A stretch of DNA of 5,050 nucleotides. It comes from Acidobacteriota bacterium. GTDB lineage: Bacteria; Acidobacteriota; Terriglobia; Terriglobales; Acidobacteriaceae. Every line of letters begins with the position of its first letter. Positions within the stretch are counted from its first letter, which is position 1. Shown here in pieces: positions 1 through 5,050 of this stretch. Under the pieces are notes generated by a model. It made no database searches and was not told where the DNA came from. It saw only the letters and a program-made list of their open reading frames with translations. The stretch spans positions 1-5,050 of the forward strand of contig QHZV01000050.1 of NCBI GenBank assembly GCA_003224785.1, written 5' to 3'. A program made the position numbers and the translations under genes.

Positions 1-1
1 T

Positions 2-1891
2 CAGGCCCGGCAAGATCTTTATAACTGGATGGCAACGCCCAAGCCATGCCTGGTGCCACCGGAGTTGCGTTTTGGCGTTAACGAGCGAGTTAGCGCGGAA
101 GGTGAAATTCTGATTTCGCCCGGCGCTCAAGAATTGGCTGAGCTTAGCGAGAAGGTCCGACTTAGCGGCGCTGAGAGCATTGCTATCTCGCTACTCTTTT
201 CATTTGCGAATCCGGAAAATGAAAAGCAAGTAGCAGCAGCGCTTCGCCAAGGATTATGTGTGTCGGGCACTATTGTCCAGCAAACACCGCCGAAGGGTGT
301 CCGACGCACGCAAGCACAACCCGATTTACCAATCTCTATTTCCCACGAAATCCTGCCCGAATTTCGCGAGTACGAACGCGCCGCAACTGTCGTTGTTAAC
401 GCTTATCTCGCGCCGAAAGCCGGCGGGTACGTTCATCGCCTGGAATCGGCGATTCAGAACGAACATGGCGGATCGCTCTACGTGATGCAATCCTCCGGCG
501 GAATCATCTCGGGCAAACTCGCTGCCAGCGAACCAGTGCGTACGGTTCTTTCCGGGCCCGCGGGCGGTGTAATCGGCGCGCATCGAGTTGCCCAACTTGC
601 TGGCTTTAAAAACATCATCGGCTTCGACATGGGAGGCACTTCGACGGATGTGTCACTGATCGACTCATCTGGCCCGCGCACAACCAGCGAAGCGCGCGTT
701 TCCGACATTCCCATTTCTGTTCCTATGCTCGACATCCACACGGTTGGAGCCGGTGGCGGATCGCTCGCATGGTTCGATCGCGGCGGCATCCTGCATGTGG
801 GACCGGCGTCCGCGGGCGCCGATCCCGGGCCGATCTGCTATGGCCGCGGCGAACAGCCCACGGTCACGGACGCAAACCTCGTTCTCGGAAGGCTTGATCC
901 GGAGCTGACTCTGGCCGGAACTGTTCAGCTAGATGAACAGCGCACCCGCCGCCTCATTGATAGAGCGCGCGGACCTATTTCTTCGCTCGACGAATTCGCA
1001 GCGGGAATTATCCGTGTGGCGGAAGCCGAGATGGAGAAAGCCATCCGCTTGATTTCAGTGGAACGGGGCCACGATCCGCGCGAGTTCACATTAATCTGCT
1101 TCGGAGGAGCAGGGCCGTTGCATGCTTGTTCCCTTGCCCGCGCCCTCGGAATTCCACGAGTGTTCGTGCCCGCAATGCCGGGAGCACTTTCAGCTCTAGG
1201 GATTCTGATGTCAGACGTGGTGCGGGACTATTCTCGCACTGTAATGATTGAACTCACGGCTCAAGACGAAGTACCCGCCGAGGTTTCCTTTGCGTCCTTT
1301 GCGAGACCTTCGCGCACTTTGCGGTTAAACGCTTCTGACCACAAAGCTAGCGCCAAGGTCGCCGAGAAACTCTCAGGCTTGGATCAAATGCGATCTTTTT
1401 TAGAGCCACACTTTGCCGAGCTTGAAACCAAAGCCGCTGCCGAATTCCATCGAGAGGGGCTGACTGGAGTTGCGGCGCGATCCGTCGATCTTCGCTATGC
1501 CGGACAGGGATACGAACTGAACATTCCCTTCGCCGCAACTATGCTGAACGATTTTCATGCCGCTCATCGCAAGCGGTACGGTCATGCGGATGAGACACGG
1601 GGTGTGGAGGCAGTGAACGTTCGCCTGCGAATGATTGCGCGGTCTGAGCAGATCAAATTTCCGCGAAGCCAACGCGGCCCGTCGAAGTGCGATCAGGCGA
1701 TCACAAAACAGAAGAAGGTGATGTTCGAGGGAGAATGGATTCACACCCCAATTTTGCAGCGGGATTTGCTGATTCCAGGAAATGAATTTGCTGGTCCGGC
1801 CATTGTGCATGAGTACAGCGCGACTACTGTAGTACCGCCCGGATGCACTGTAGGCGTAGACGAATACTCGAATCTCGTGATCAAGGTATGA
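2..1891 (+). CDS. hyuA: Hydantoinase A/oxoprolinase family subunit, 5'-truncated by the window edge
   Basis: This is the ATPase-fold subunit of the hydantoinase/5-oxoprolinase/acetone carboxylase superfamily. It pairs with HyuB for ATP-driven opening of a cyclic amide or for carboxylation; the substrate is not determined. The frame is open to the left edge and reads ARQDLYNW before the ATG at 29. That matches the family's 'RARPDLYDL' region, so ATG 29 is internal and roughly 110 N-terminal residues, including the first phosphate-binding motif, lie upstream. Numbering from ATG 29, the visible family motifs are HEILPEFREYER (106-117), QSSGGIIS (154-161), SGPAGGVIGAH (175-185), GFDMGGTSTDVSL (198-210, second nucleotide-binding motif), GAGGGSLAWFD (240-250), SAGADPGPICYG (261-272), GGAGPLHA (359-366) and a C-terminal AGPAIVHEYSATTVVPPG. 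All look intact, so the enzyme is probably functional. Two stretches, about residues 75-95 and 412-452, have no counterpart in the family pattern I know and coincide with DNA repeats. The extra length fits these insertions. Confidence 0.93.
   Translation, partial: QARQDLYNWMATPKPCLVPPELRFGVNERVSAEGEILISPGAQELAELSEKVRLSGAESIAISLLFSFANPENEKQVAAALRQGLCVSGTIVQQTPPKGVRRTQAQPDLPISISHEILPEFREYERAATVVVNAYLAPKAGGYVHRLESAIQNEHGGSLYVMQSSGGIISGKLAASEPVRTVLSGPAGGVIGAHRVAQLAGFKNIIGFDMGGTSTDVSLIDSSGPRTTSEARVSDIPISVPMLDIHTVGAGGGSLAWFDRGGILHVGPASAGADPGPICYGRGEQPTVTDANLVLGRLDPELTLAGTVQLDEQRTRRLIDRARGPISSLDEFAAGIIRVAEAEMEKAIRLISVERGHDPREFTLICFGGAGPLHACSLARALGIPRVFVPAMPGALSALGILMSDVVRDYSRTVMIELTAQDEVPAEVSFASFARPSRTLRLNASDHKASAKVAEKLSGLDQMRSFLEPHFAELETKAAAEFHREGLTGVAARSVDLRYAGQGYELNIPFAATMLNDFHAAHRKRYGHADETRGVEAVNVRLRMIARSEQIKFPRSQRGPSKCDQAITKQKKVMFEGEWIHTPILQRDLLIPGNEFAGPAIVHEYSATTVVPPGCTVGVDEYSNLVIKV
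251..313. repeat. Imperfect palindrome inserted in frame in hyuA (insertion 1)
   Basis: The arms are 258-270 (GTGTGTCGGGCAC) and 297-309 (GTGTCCGACGCAC), separated by a 26-base loop. They match at 11 of 13 positions as DNA, and all 13 pair in RNA if two G-U wobbles are allowed. The element encodes about 21 residues, roughly GLCVSGTIVQQTPPKG plus VRRTQ, between AAALRQ and AQPDLPISISHEIL. Family members normally join these two blocks directly. The boundaries are estimated from that protein discontinuity, and no clear target duplication is visible. Confidence 0.6.
1284..1358. repeat. CCTTTGCG-type palindromic repeat inside hyuA (insertion 2)
   Basis: A tandem pair of TCCTTTGCG (1286-1294 and 1295-1303) is followed by an imperfect hairpin. 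The inner arms are 1317-1325 (CTTTGCGGT) and 1338-1346 (ACCACAAAG), matching at 8 of 9 with a 12-base loop. The outer arms are 1307-1315 (CCTTCGCGC) and 1350-1358 (GCGCCAAGG), also matching at 8 of 9. The core resembles the CTTTGCG...GGTTAAA...ACCACAAAG repeats I recall from many environmental bacterial genomes. It lies in the middle of a roughly 40-residue stretch of HyuA, between YSRTVMIE and LEPHFAELE, that the family normally lacks. The reading frame is kept. Confidence 0.65.
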
Positions 1892-1973
1892 ATGAGAGCT
1901 TGGCGGGCTGGTATGTCCTGAGCGATGTCCTGAGCGAAGTCGAAGCAGCGTCCGCCCCACGCACAAGAATACG
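1888..1973. repeat. Repeat-bearing insertion between hyuA and hyuB
   Basis: The spacer holds a perfect 12-base tandem repeat, TGTCCTGAGCGA, at 1914-1925 and 1926-1937. The second copy continues into GTCCTGAGCGAAGTCGAAG (1927-1945), a motif I recall as a dispersed intergenic repeat in several environmental phyla. ATGAA occurs at 1888-1892, overlapping the hyuA stop, and again at 1974-1978, the hyuB start. Removing one copy and the intervening bases (86 bases) would give an ATGA overlap of the two genes. The tandem repeat is certain; that the whole segment was inserted is inferred. Confidence 0.65.
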
Positions 1974-1977
1974 ATGA
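1888..1977 (+). CDS. Possible 29-codon mini-ORF linking hyuA and hyuB
   Basis: An ORF starts at the ATG of the ATGA that contains the hyuA stop and ends at the TGA of the ATGA that contains the hyuB start. It therefore overlaps both genes by four bases. The peptide begins MNESLAGWYVLSDVLSEVEA and ends in APRTRIR; its middle is simply the translated tandem repeat. I know no homologous family. It has no convincing ribosome binding site beyond AAGG directly before the ATG (1883-1886), which is too close. If translated, its likely effect would be to carry ribosomes from hyuA to hyuB rather than to make a useful peptide. It may well be chance. Confidence 0.25.
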   Translation: MNESLAGWYVLSDVLSEVEAASAPRTRIR

Positions 1978-3566
1978 ACACCTTCGATCCAATCGAACTC
2001 GCGGTTTTCAAGAGTGCGACCCGCTCGGTCGCCGAGGAGATGGGTGCGGTCCTGCGGCGCACCGCCTTTTCGCCGAACATCAAAGAACGGCGCGACTACT
2101 CCTGCGCGGTTTTCGATTCCGCCGGGCAGACCATCGCCATGGGCGACCACATGCCTGTCCATCTTGGCTCCATGCCGATGTCGGTGCGGGCTGCGATGGA
2201 CGCTCTGACGCTCGAATCTGGAGACATTGCCATACTCAACGATCCATTTGCAGGCGGAACGCATTTGCCGGACATCACCATGGTGCAACCCGTCTTTGTT
2301 CCCGGCGAGAAGAAAGCGCTCTTCTACGTTGCGTCGCGAGCACACCATGCTGACGTAGGGGGAATCTATCCGGGATCGATGGGATTGTGCCGCACGATTG
2401 ACGAGGAAGGCATTCGCATTCCGCCGACCAAACTGGTCCGCAACGGCGAAACCGACCAGGCGGTCCTCAGGCACATTCTCGATAACGTTCGCACTCCCGA
2501 AGAGCGCAAAGGCGATCTCGCGGCGCAAACCGGTGCATGCAGAGTCGGCGAAATGCGGCTGCAAGAACTTGTCTCCCGCCAGGGACACGAAAAAGTGCAG
2601 CAGTTATGCGCCGAGCTTCTCAATTATTCCGAGCGACTGATGCGGGCGGAACTCGCACAGATGCCAAGCGGAACATTCTCGGCGGAAGACTTTCTGGATG
2701 ACGACGGTTTCGGCGACGATCTGATAAGGATCCGGGTTTCAATCACGCTCAATCCGGGCTCAAGCTCGGCGCACGTGGACTTCACCGGCTCCGACCCACA
2801 GGTGCAAAGCAGCATGAATGCCGTCTTCGCCATAAGTTATTCGGCTACCTATTATATTTTCCGCTGCCTCCTTCCCGAGGACGCTCCCGCAAACGCCGGA
2901 CTGATGCGGCACATCACGGTTCATGCACCTGAAGGGGCCGTTGTGAATGCTGCTCCACCAGCAGCGGTCGCAGCCGGCAATGTCGAAACTTCACAACGGA
3001 TCGTTGATGTTCTGTTGCGCGCGCTTGCCCAGGCCATACCTGATCGCATTCCGGCCGCCAGTTCCGGGACCATGAACAATCTCACCATCGGTGGCACTGA
3101 TCCGCGCACTGGCCGGCCGTTTGCTTATTACGAAACGATTGCCGGAGGCATGGGCGCACGCCCTAATGCCGATGGACTCTCCGGCGTGCACACGCACATG
3201 ACCAATTCGCTGAACACGCCGGTTGAAGCGCTGGAATATGCGTATCCCTTTCGCGTGCGGAGATATGCTTATCGCCCAAAATCTGGAGGTGCCGGGAAAT
3301 TTCGCGGCGGCAATGGTCTGATTCGCGAAATCGAATTGCTCGCCGATGCACAGGTTACGTTGTTGAGCGATCGCAGGAAATTCCGTCCCTACGGATTGGC
3401 TGGAGGAGAGCCGGGCGAAGCTGGGAATGCCATTCATGTTTCGGGAAGCGGCAGTCACGAAATTCCAGCGAAGTCGAGCTTGCAAGAGAAGAGCGGCGAC
3501 ATCATTAGTATTCAGACGCCCGGCGGTGGCGGGTGGGGAGACACGCGTTCGACTCATCGGGAGTGA
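1974..3566 (+). CDS. hyuB: Hydantoinase B/oxoprolinase family subunit
   Basis: This is the second subunit of the HyuAB-type ATP-dependent enzyme, expected to be cytoplasmic and in complex with HyuA. The 530 residues match the usual HyuB length. The N-terminus, [15 protein letters not shown], matches the usual family opening and supports ATG 1974; no ATG, GTG or TTG lies in this frame between the upstream stop at 1893-1895 and 1974. Family motifs in order are [16 protein letters not shown] (33-48), [15 protein letters not shown] (89-103), [10 protein letters not shown] (121-130, histidines and aspartate probably bind metal, by inference), [15 protein letters not shown] (171-185), [11 protein letters not shown] (333-343), [11 protein letters not shown] (391-401), [15 protein letters not shown] (407-421) and the terminal TPGGGGWGD (515-523). 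No insertion is apparent, in contrast to hyuA. It lies 82 bases after the hyuA stop. There is no strong Shine-Dalgarno sequence, only AAGAA at 1965-1969, so its translation may depend on coupling. Hydantoinase, N-methylhydantoinase, oxoprolinase and ketone carboxylase roles cannot be told apart here. Confidence 0.95.
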   Translation: MNTFDPIELAVFKSATRSVAEEMGAVLRRTAFSPNIKERRDYSCAVFDSAGQTIAMGDHMPVHLGSMPMSVRAAMDALTLESGDIAILNDPFAGGTHLPDITMVQPVFVPGEKKALFYVASRAHHADVGGIYPGSMGLCRTIDEEGIRIPPTKLVRNGETDQAVLRHILDNVRTPEERKGDLAAQTGACRVGEMRLQELVSRQGHEKVQQLCAELLNYSERLMRAELAQMPSGTFSAEDFLDDDGFGDDLIRIRVSITLNPGSSSAHVDFTGSDPQVQSSMNAVFAISYSATYYIFRCLLPEDAPANAGLMRHITVHAPEGAVVNAAPPAAVAAGNVETSQRIVDVLLRALAQAIPDRIPAASSGTMNNLTIGGTDPRTGRPFAYYETIAGGMGARPNADGLSGVHTHMTNSLNTPVEALEYAYPFRVRRYAYRPKSGGAGKFRGGNGLIREIELLADAQVTLLSDRRKFRPYGLAGGEPGEAGNAIHVSGSGSHEIPAKSSLQEKSGDIISIQTPGGGGWGDTRSTHRE

Positions 3567-3622
3567 GAGAGAAGTAAGCCTGCGCACCTCGCCTATAATC
3601 GCTACCCAATCAGTCCGGCCCG
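3567..3622. other. Convergent intergenic gap
   Basis: This 56-base gap separates the ends of hyuB (plus) and the secreted protein gene (minus). I see no GC-rich hairpin with a T-run on either strand. A weak inverted repeat, 3564-3575 against 3625-3636 with 10 of 12 matching, flanks it, but its loop of about 49 bases makes it a poor intrinsic terminator. Termination may be factor-dependent or the two transcripts may overlap. Confidence 0.5.
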
Positions 3623-4549
3623 TCACTCGTCTCTCAGCTTTGCGACTATCACAAACTCGAACGGAACGGGCATTACCAGCGATGACTTGCCTTCACTCGA
3701 AGTTAACACGGCGTTACCGGCTTTCGCATTATCCAGCGCGTCGCCAGGCTCGCTGTCCCTGTAATAAAACAGCCGCAGATCCTTCTTAAGAACCTGCTCG
3801 GGATCGCCGCTCGAAATGACATCGGCTATGACGAAGCCACCGTCCACTTTTCCGTCCTTCTGCCGATGAGTTTGTACTCTTGCATGCGTTACTCGCACTT
3901 GGATTTCAACGTAGTTGTCCTGCAAGGTGATCGAGGTCAGGGTCAGGGCGCTGGCGCTTCGCACTATGTGCAGGATCTTGTTCTTGCCGGTGTAGTCCTG
4001 AAAGGCTTTGTCAGTATCCTTGACCGATGTATTGGCGGTAGTCAGAACCAGCGATGATCTGGCGACACTCACGCCGCCCACTTCCAAAACAGGATGGATT
4101 TCGAACGAATGTGCCGGGTTCGAATCCGCGCCGGTGAGCGCCTGATGCTCACAAATCGGAGGGGTGCTGCCGCTGAATGTCTGGCATTGAGTTCCCCCGC
4201 CGGCTGGCGGATGCTCGAACCACAATCGCCAGGCGCCATACACGCTCTTTTGGGCATTTGTGCCGGGATCAAGCGCTGTACGACCCGTCGCCTGCTGAGT
4301 GGCACGACCATTCAGGATCTCCGCCACCATGGGCAGGCCTACGGTATTTGTTCGGCTGCCGCCGTGAATATCCCCGTCAACCTCCTGTCCTTTGTTGAGG
4401 CCAAGGACGGTCAGCGTCGCGTCAATCGAAAGTTCGTTGCGAAACTGGTTGGCCCACGACGTCTTCAGCACAATGCTGCTGCCCTTACTTTGTGCAGCCA
4501 GGGGAATGGCTGCGACTAACAGAAACGTGCACGTAAGGATTTGCCGCAT
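3623..4549 (-). CDS. Secreted protein of unknown function
   Basis: A 308-residue exported protein that I cannot assign to a named family. The N-terminus is a clear Sec signal peptide: MRQ, then a hydrophobic stretch (ILTCTFLLVAAIPLAA), with cleavage probably around residues 19-20. No transmembrane segment follows, so a periplasmic or secreted location is expected. Two cysteines (122 and 133) flank a short loop and could form a disulfide after export. NPAHSFEIHPVLEVGG (144-159) looks like a conserved motif; similar 'NP-x-H-x-(F/W)-E-(I/L)-HPV' strings occur in uncharacterised exported proteins as I recall, and its two histidines could bind a ligand. The C-terminal half is rich in beta-type segments (SALTLTSITLQDNYVEIQVR; PVPFEFVIVAKL). 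The start is fixed by AAGGA six bases upstream of the ATG. The stop of the preceding membrane protein gene lies 12 bases upstream, which suggests one operon. Confidence 0.85.
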   Translation of the reverse strand: MRQILTCTFLLVAAIPLAAQSKGSSIVLKTSWANQFRNELSIDATLTVLGLNKGQEVDGDIHGGSRTNTVGLPMVAEILNGRATQQATGRTALDPGTNAQKSVYGAWRLWFEHPPAGGGTQCQTFSGSTPPICEHQALTGADSNPAHSFEIHPVLEVGGVSVARSSLVLTTANTSVKDTDKAFQDYTGKNKILHIVRSASALTLTSITLQDNYVEIQVRVTHARVQTHRQKDGKVDGGFVIADVISSGDPEQVLKKDLRLFYYRDSEPGDALDNAKAGNAVLTSSEGKSSLVMPVPFEFVIVAKLRDE

Positions 4550-4555
4550 AGCCTT

Positions 4556-4560
4556 TCCTT
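4556..4560 (-). promoter_or_regulatory. Ribosome binding site of the secreted protein gene
   Basis: On the minus strand AAGGA is followed by six bases and then the ATG at 4549-4547. It lies in the 12-base gap after the stop of the preceding gene, so the downstream gene has its own initiation signal, and this supports the chosen start. Confidence 0.7.
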
Positions 4561-4561
4561 T

Positions 4562-5050
4562 TTATGCCTTGGAACGCGCTTCATCGGTCGCGCGTCCGGC
4601 GCTGCGTAGGTTCATGAACTTGTTGAGCACGTCAAACCAGAAGGGCGCTCCAAGTGAAATGGCAAGCACTGTGATCAACCACCCGAGAAGATGCTTGCCT
4701 ACCGCCTGCCCGAGCCATCCCAACAACACCCCATAACCCGGCCCTTTTAAAACACGCACAGCTGCGAGACGTTCTTTGTCCTGTTTCCAACCGCTGAGTG
4801 AGCTGAGCAACTGCGTCTCCGAGTCTGTCAACGATACGGTGCCGGTTTGGACTGGTGTACCGGCATCAGGCTTATCTCCCTCCGTGTATTCCATGACGGG
4901 AACTTCCGCAGTCCCCGTTGCTTCGACGCGAGCCTTCGCCTGTTCCACGACCGTGGTGCGAAAAGCTGAATCGGACCACAATCGATTGAAGAGTGCGATG
5001 GAATCCAGGTTCAAGAACACGACCAGAAGAATTGCCATCACGTAAGTCTG
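4562..5050 (-). CDS. Membrane protein of unknown function, N-terminus beyond the window
   Basis: The frame ends with TAA at 4564-4562 and is open to the right edge. The in-frame GTG at 5041 is preceded by QTY codons without a stop and falls inside a hydrophobic segment, so it is probably internal. The visible part begins with a membrane segment (TYVMAILLVVFLNLDSIALF), then NRLWSDSAFRTTVVEQAKAR. A polar, Pro/Thr/Glu-rich region of about 60 residues follows, then a second membrane segment (LLGWLITVLAISLGAPFWFD) and a basic tail with NKFMNLRSAG. The 'LN-D-(3-5)-NRLW-(S/N)D' and 'SLGAPFWFD-LNK' blocks match an uncharacterised inner-membrane protein family I recall from several phyla, in which more membrane sequence precedes this part. 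No catalytic motif is visible. It is the upstream member of a pair with the secreted protein gene. Confidence 0.8.
   Translation of the reverse strand, partial: QTYVMAILLVVFLNLDSIALFNRLWSDSAFRTTVVEQAKARVEATGTAEVPVMEYTEGDKPDAGTPVQTGTVSLTDSETQLLSSLSGWKQDKERLAAVRVLKGPGYGVLLGWLGQAVGKHLLGWLITVLAISLGAPFWFDVLNKFMNLRSAGRATDEARSKA

Noticed and set aside
29..31. ATG 29 as the start of hyuA
   Set aside because: The frame is open to the left edge and encodes ARQDLYNW, which matches the family's conserved sequence before this point; the true start is outside the window.
1400..2083. 227-residue minus-strand frame opposite the hyuA 3' end
   Set aside because: It lies antisense to conserved HyuA and the spacer, has no recognisable family features, and is a shadow of the coding strand.
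1881..2588. 235-residue minus-strand frame opposite hyuB
   Set aside because: It is antisense to the strongly conserved N-terminal half of HyuB and shows no protein family signature.
3594..3599. Perfect TATAAT on the plus strand in the convergent gap, a possible antisense promoter
   Set aside because: No -35-like hexamer lies 16-18 bases upstream (GAAGTA region) and no plus-strand gene follows; a six-base match alone is not enough.
2991..3626. 211-residue minus-strand frame opposite the hyuB 3' end
   Set aside because: It is antisense to the conserved HyuB C-terminus; its composition looks like a coding shadow.
3564..3636. Inverted repeat TGAGAGAGAAGT / ACTCGTCTCTCA as a bidirectional terminator
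   Set aside because: Two of 12 pairs mismatch, the loop is about 49 bases and no T-run follows, so it does not fit an intrinsic terminator.
4094..4519. 141-residue plus-strand frame
   Set aside because: It is antisense to the secreted protein gene, which has a signal peptide and a good ribosome binding site; the plus frame has neither.
5039..5041. GTG as the start of the right-hand membrane protein
   Set aside because: It lies within a hydrophobic segment that continues upstream in frame (QTY) to the window edge, and no ribosome binding site can be seen.

Overview
The window looks like a piece of a chromosome from a soil-type bacterium, most likely an Acidobacteriota member or a close environmental relative. 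This is inferred, not proven. The reasons are moderate-to-high GC, a secreted protein whose signal peptide ends in the Leu-Ala-Ala-Gln style common in that phylum, a short 'GTCCTGAGCGAAGTCGAAG' type repeat, and a 'CCTTTGCG...CTTTGCGGTTAAA' type repeat. From memory, both repeat types recur in genomes of such environmental bacteria. No phage, transposase, CRISPR, tRNA or rRNA sequence is visible.

Layout: (1) Positions 2-1891, plus strand, hold the 5'-truncated hyuA, the ATPase-fold subunit of a hydantoinase/oxoprolinase/carboxylase-type enzyme. (2) Positions 1888-1973 form a short spacer holding a repeat and a 29-codon mini-ORF that touches both neighbours. (3) Positions 1974-3566, plus strand, hold complete hyuB, the second subunit. 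(4) Positions 3567-3622 form a 56-base convergent gap. (5) Positions 4549-3623, minus strand, hold a complete secreted protein of unknown function. (6) Positions 5050-4562, minus strand, hold the C-terminal part of a membrane protein of unknown function, whose reading frame stays open to the window edge. The two minus-strand genes lie 12 bases apart and are probably one operon.

HyuA and HyuB are expected to form one ATP-dependent enzyme acting on a cyclic amide (hydantoin, N-methylhydantoin, 5-oxoproline) or carboxylating a ketone. The sequence does not fix the substrate. The minus-strand pair looks like an inner-membrane protein and an exported partner.

The most notable signal is that the hyuAB locus carries three separate repeat-like insertions. 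Two lie inside hyuA without breaking the frame, each coinciding with an imperfect palindrome and with a stretch where the protein departs from the family pattern. The third separates hyuA from hyuB, and its precise removal between two ATGAA copies would restore a classic ATGA stop/start overlap. This resembles in-frame palindromic element insertion into genes, as described for Rickettsia palindromic elements, but the repeats here are different sequences.
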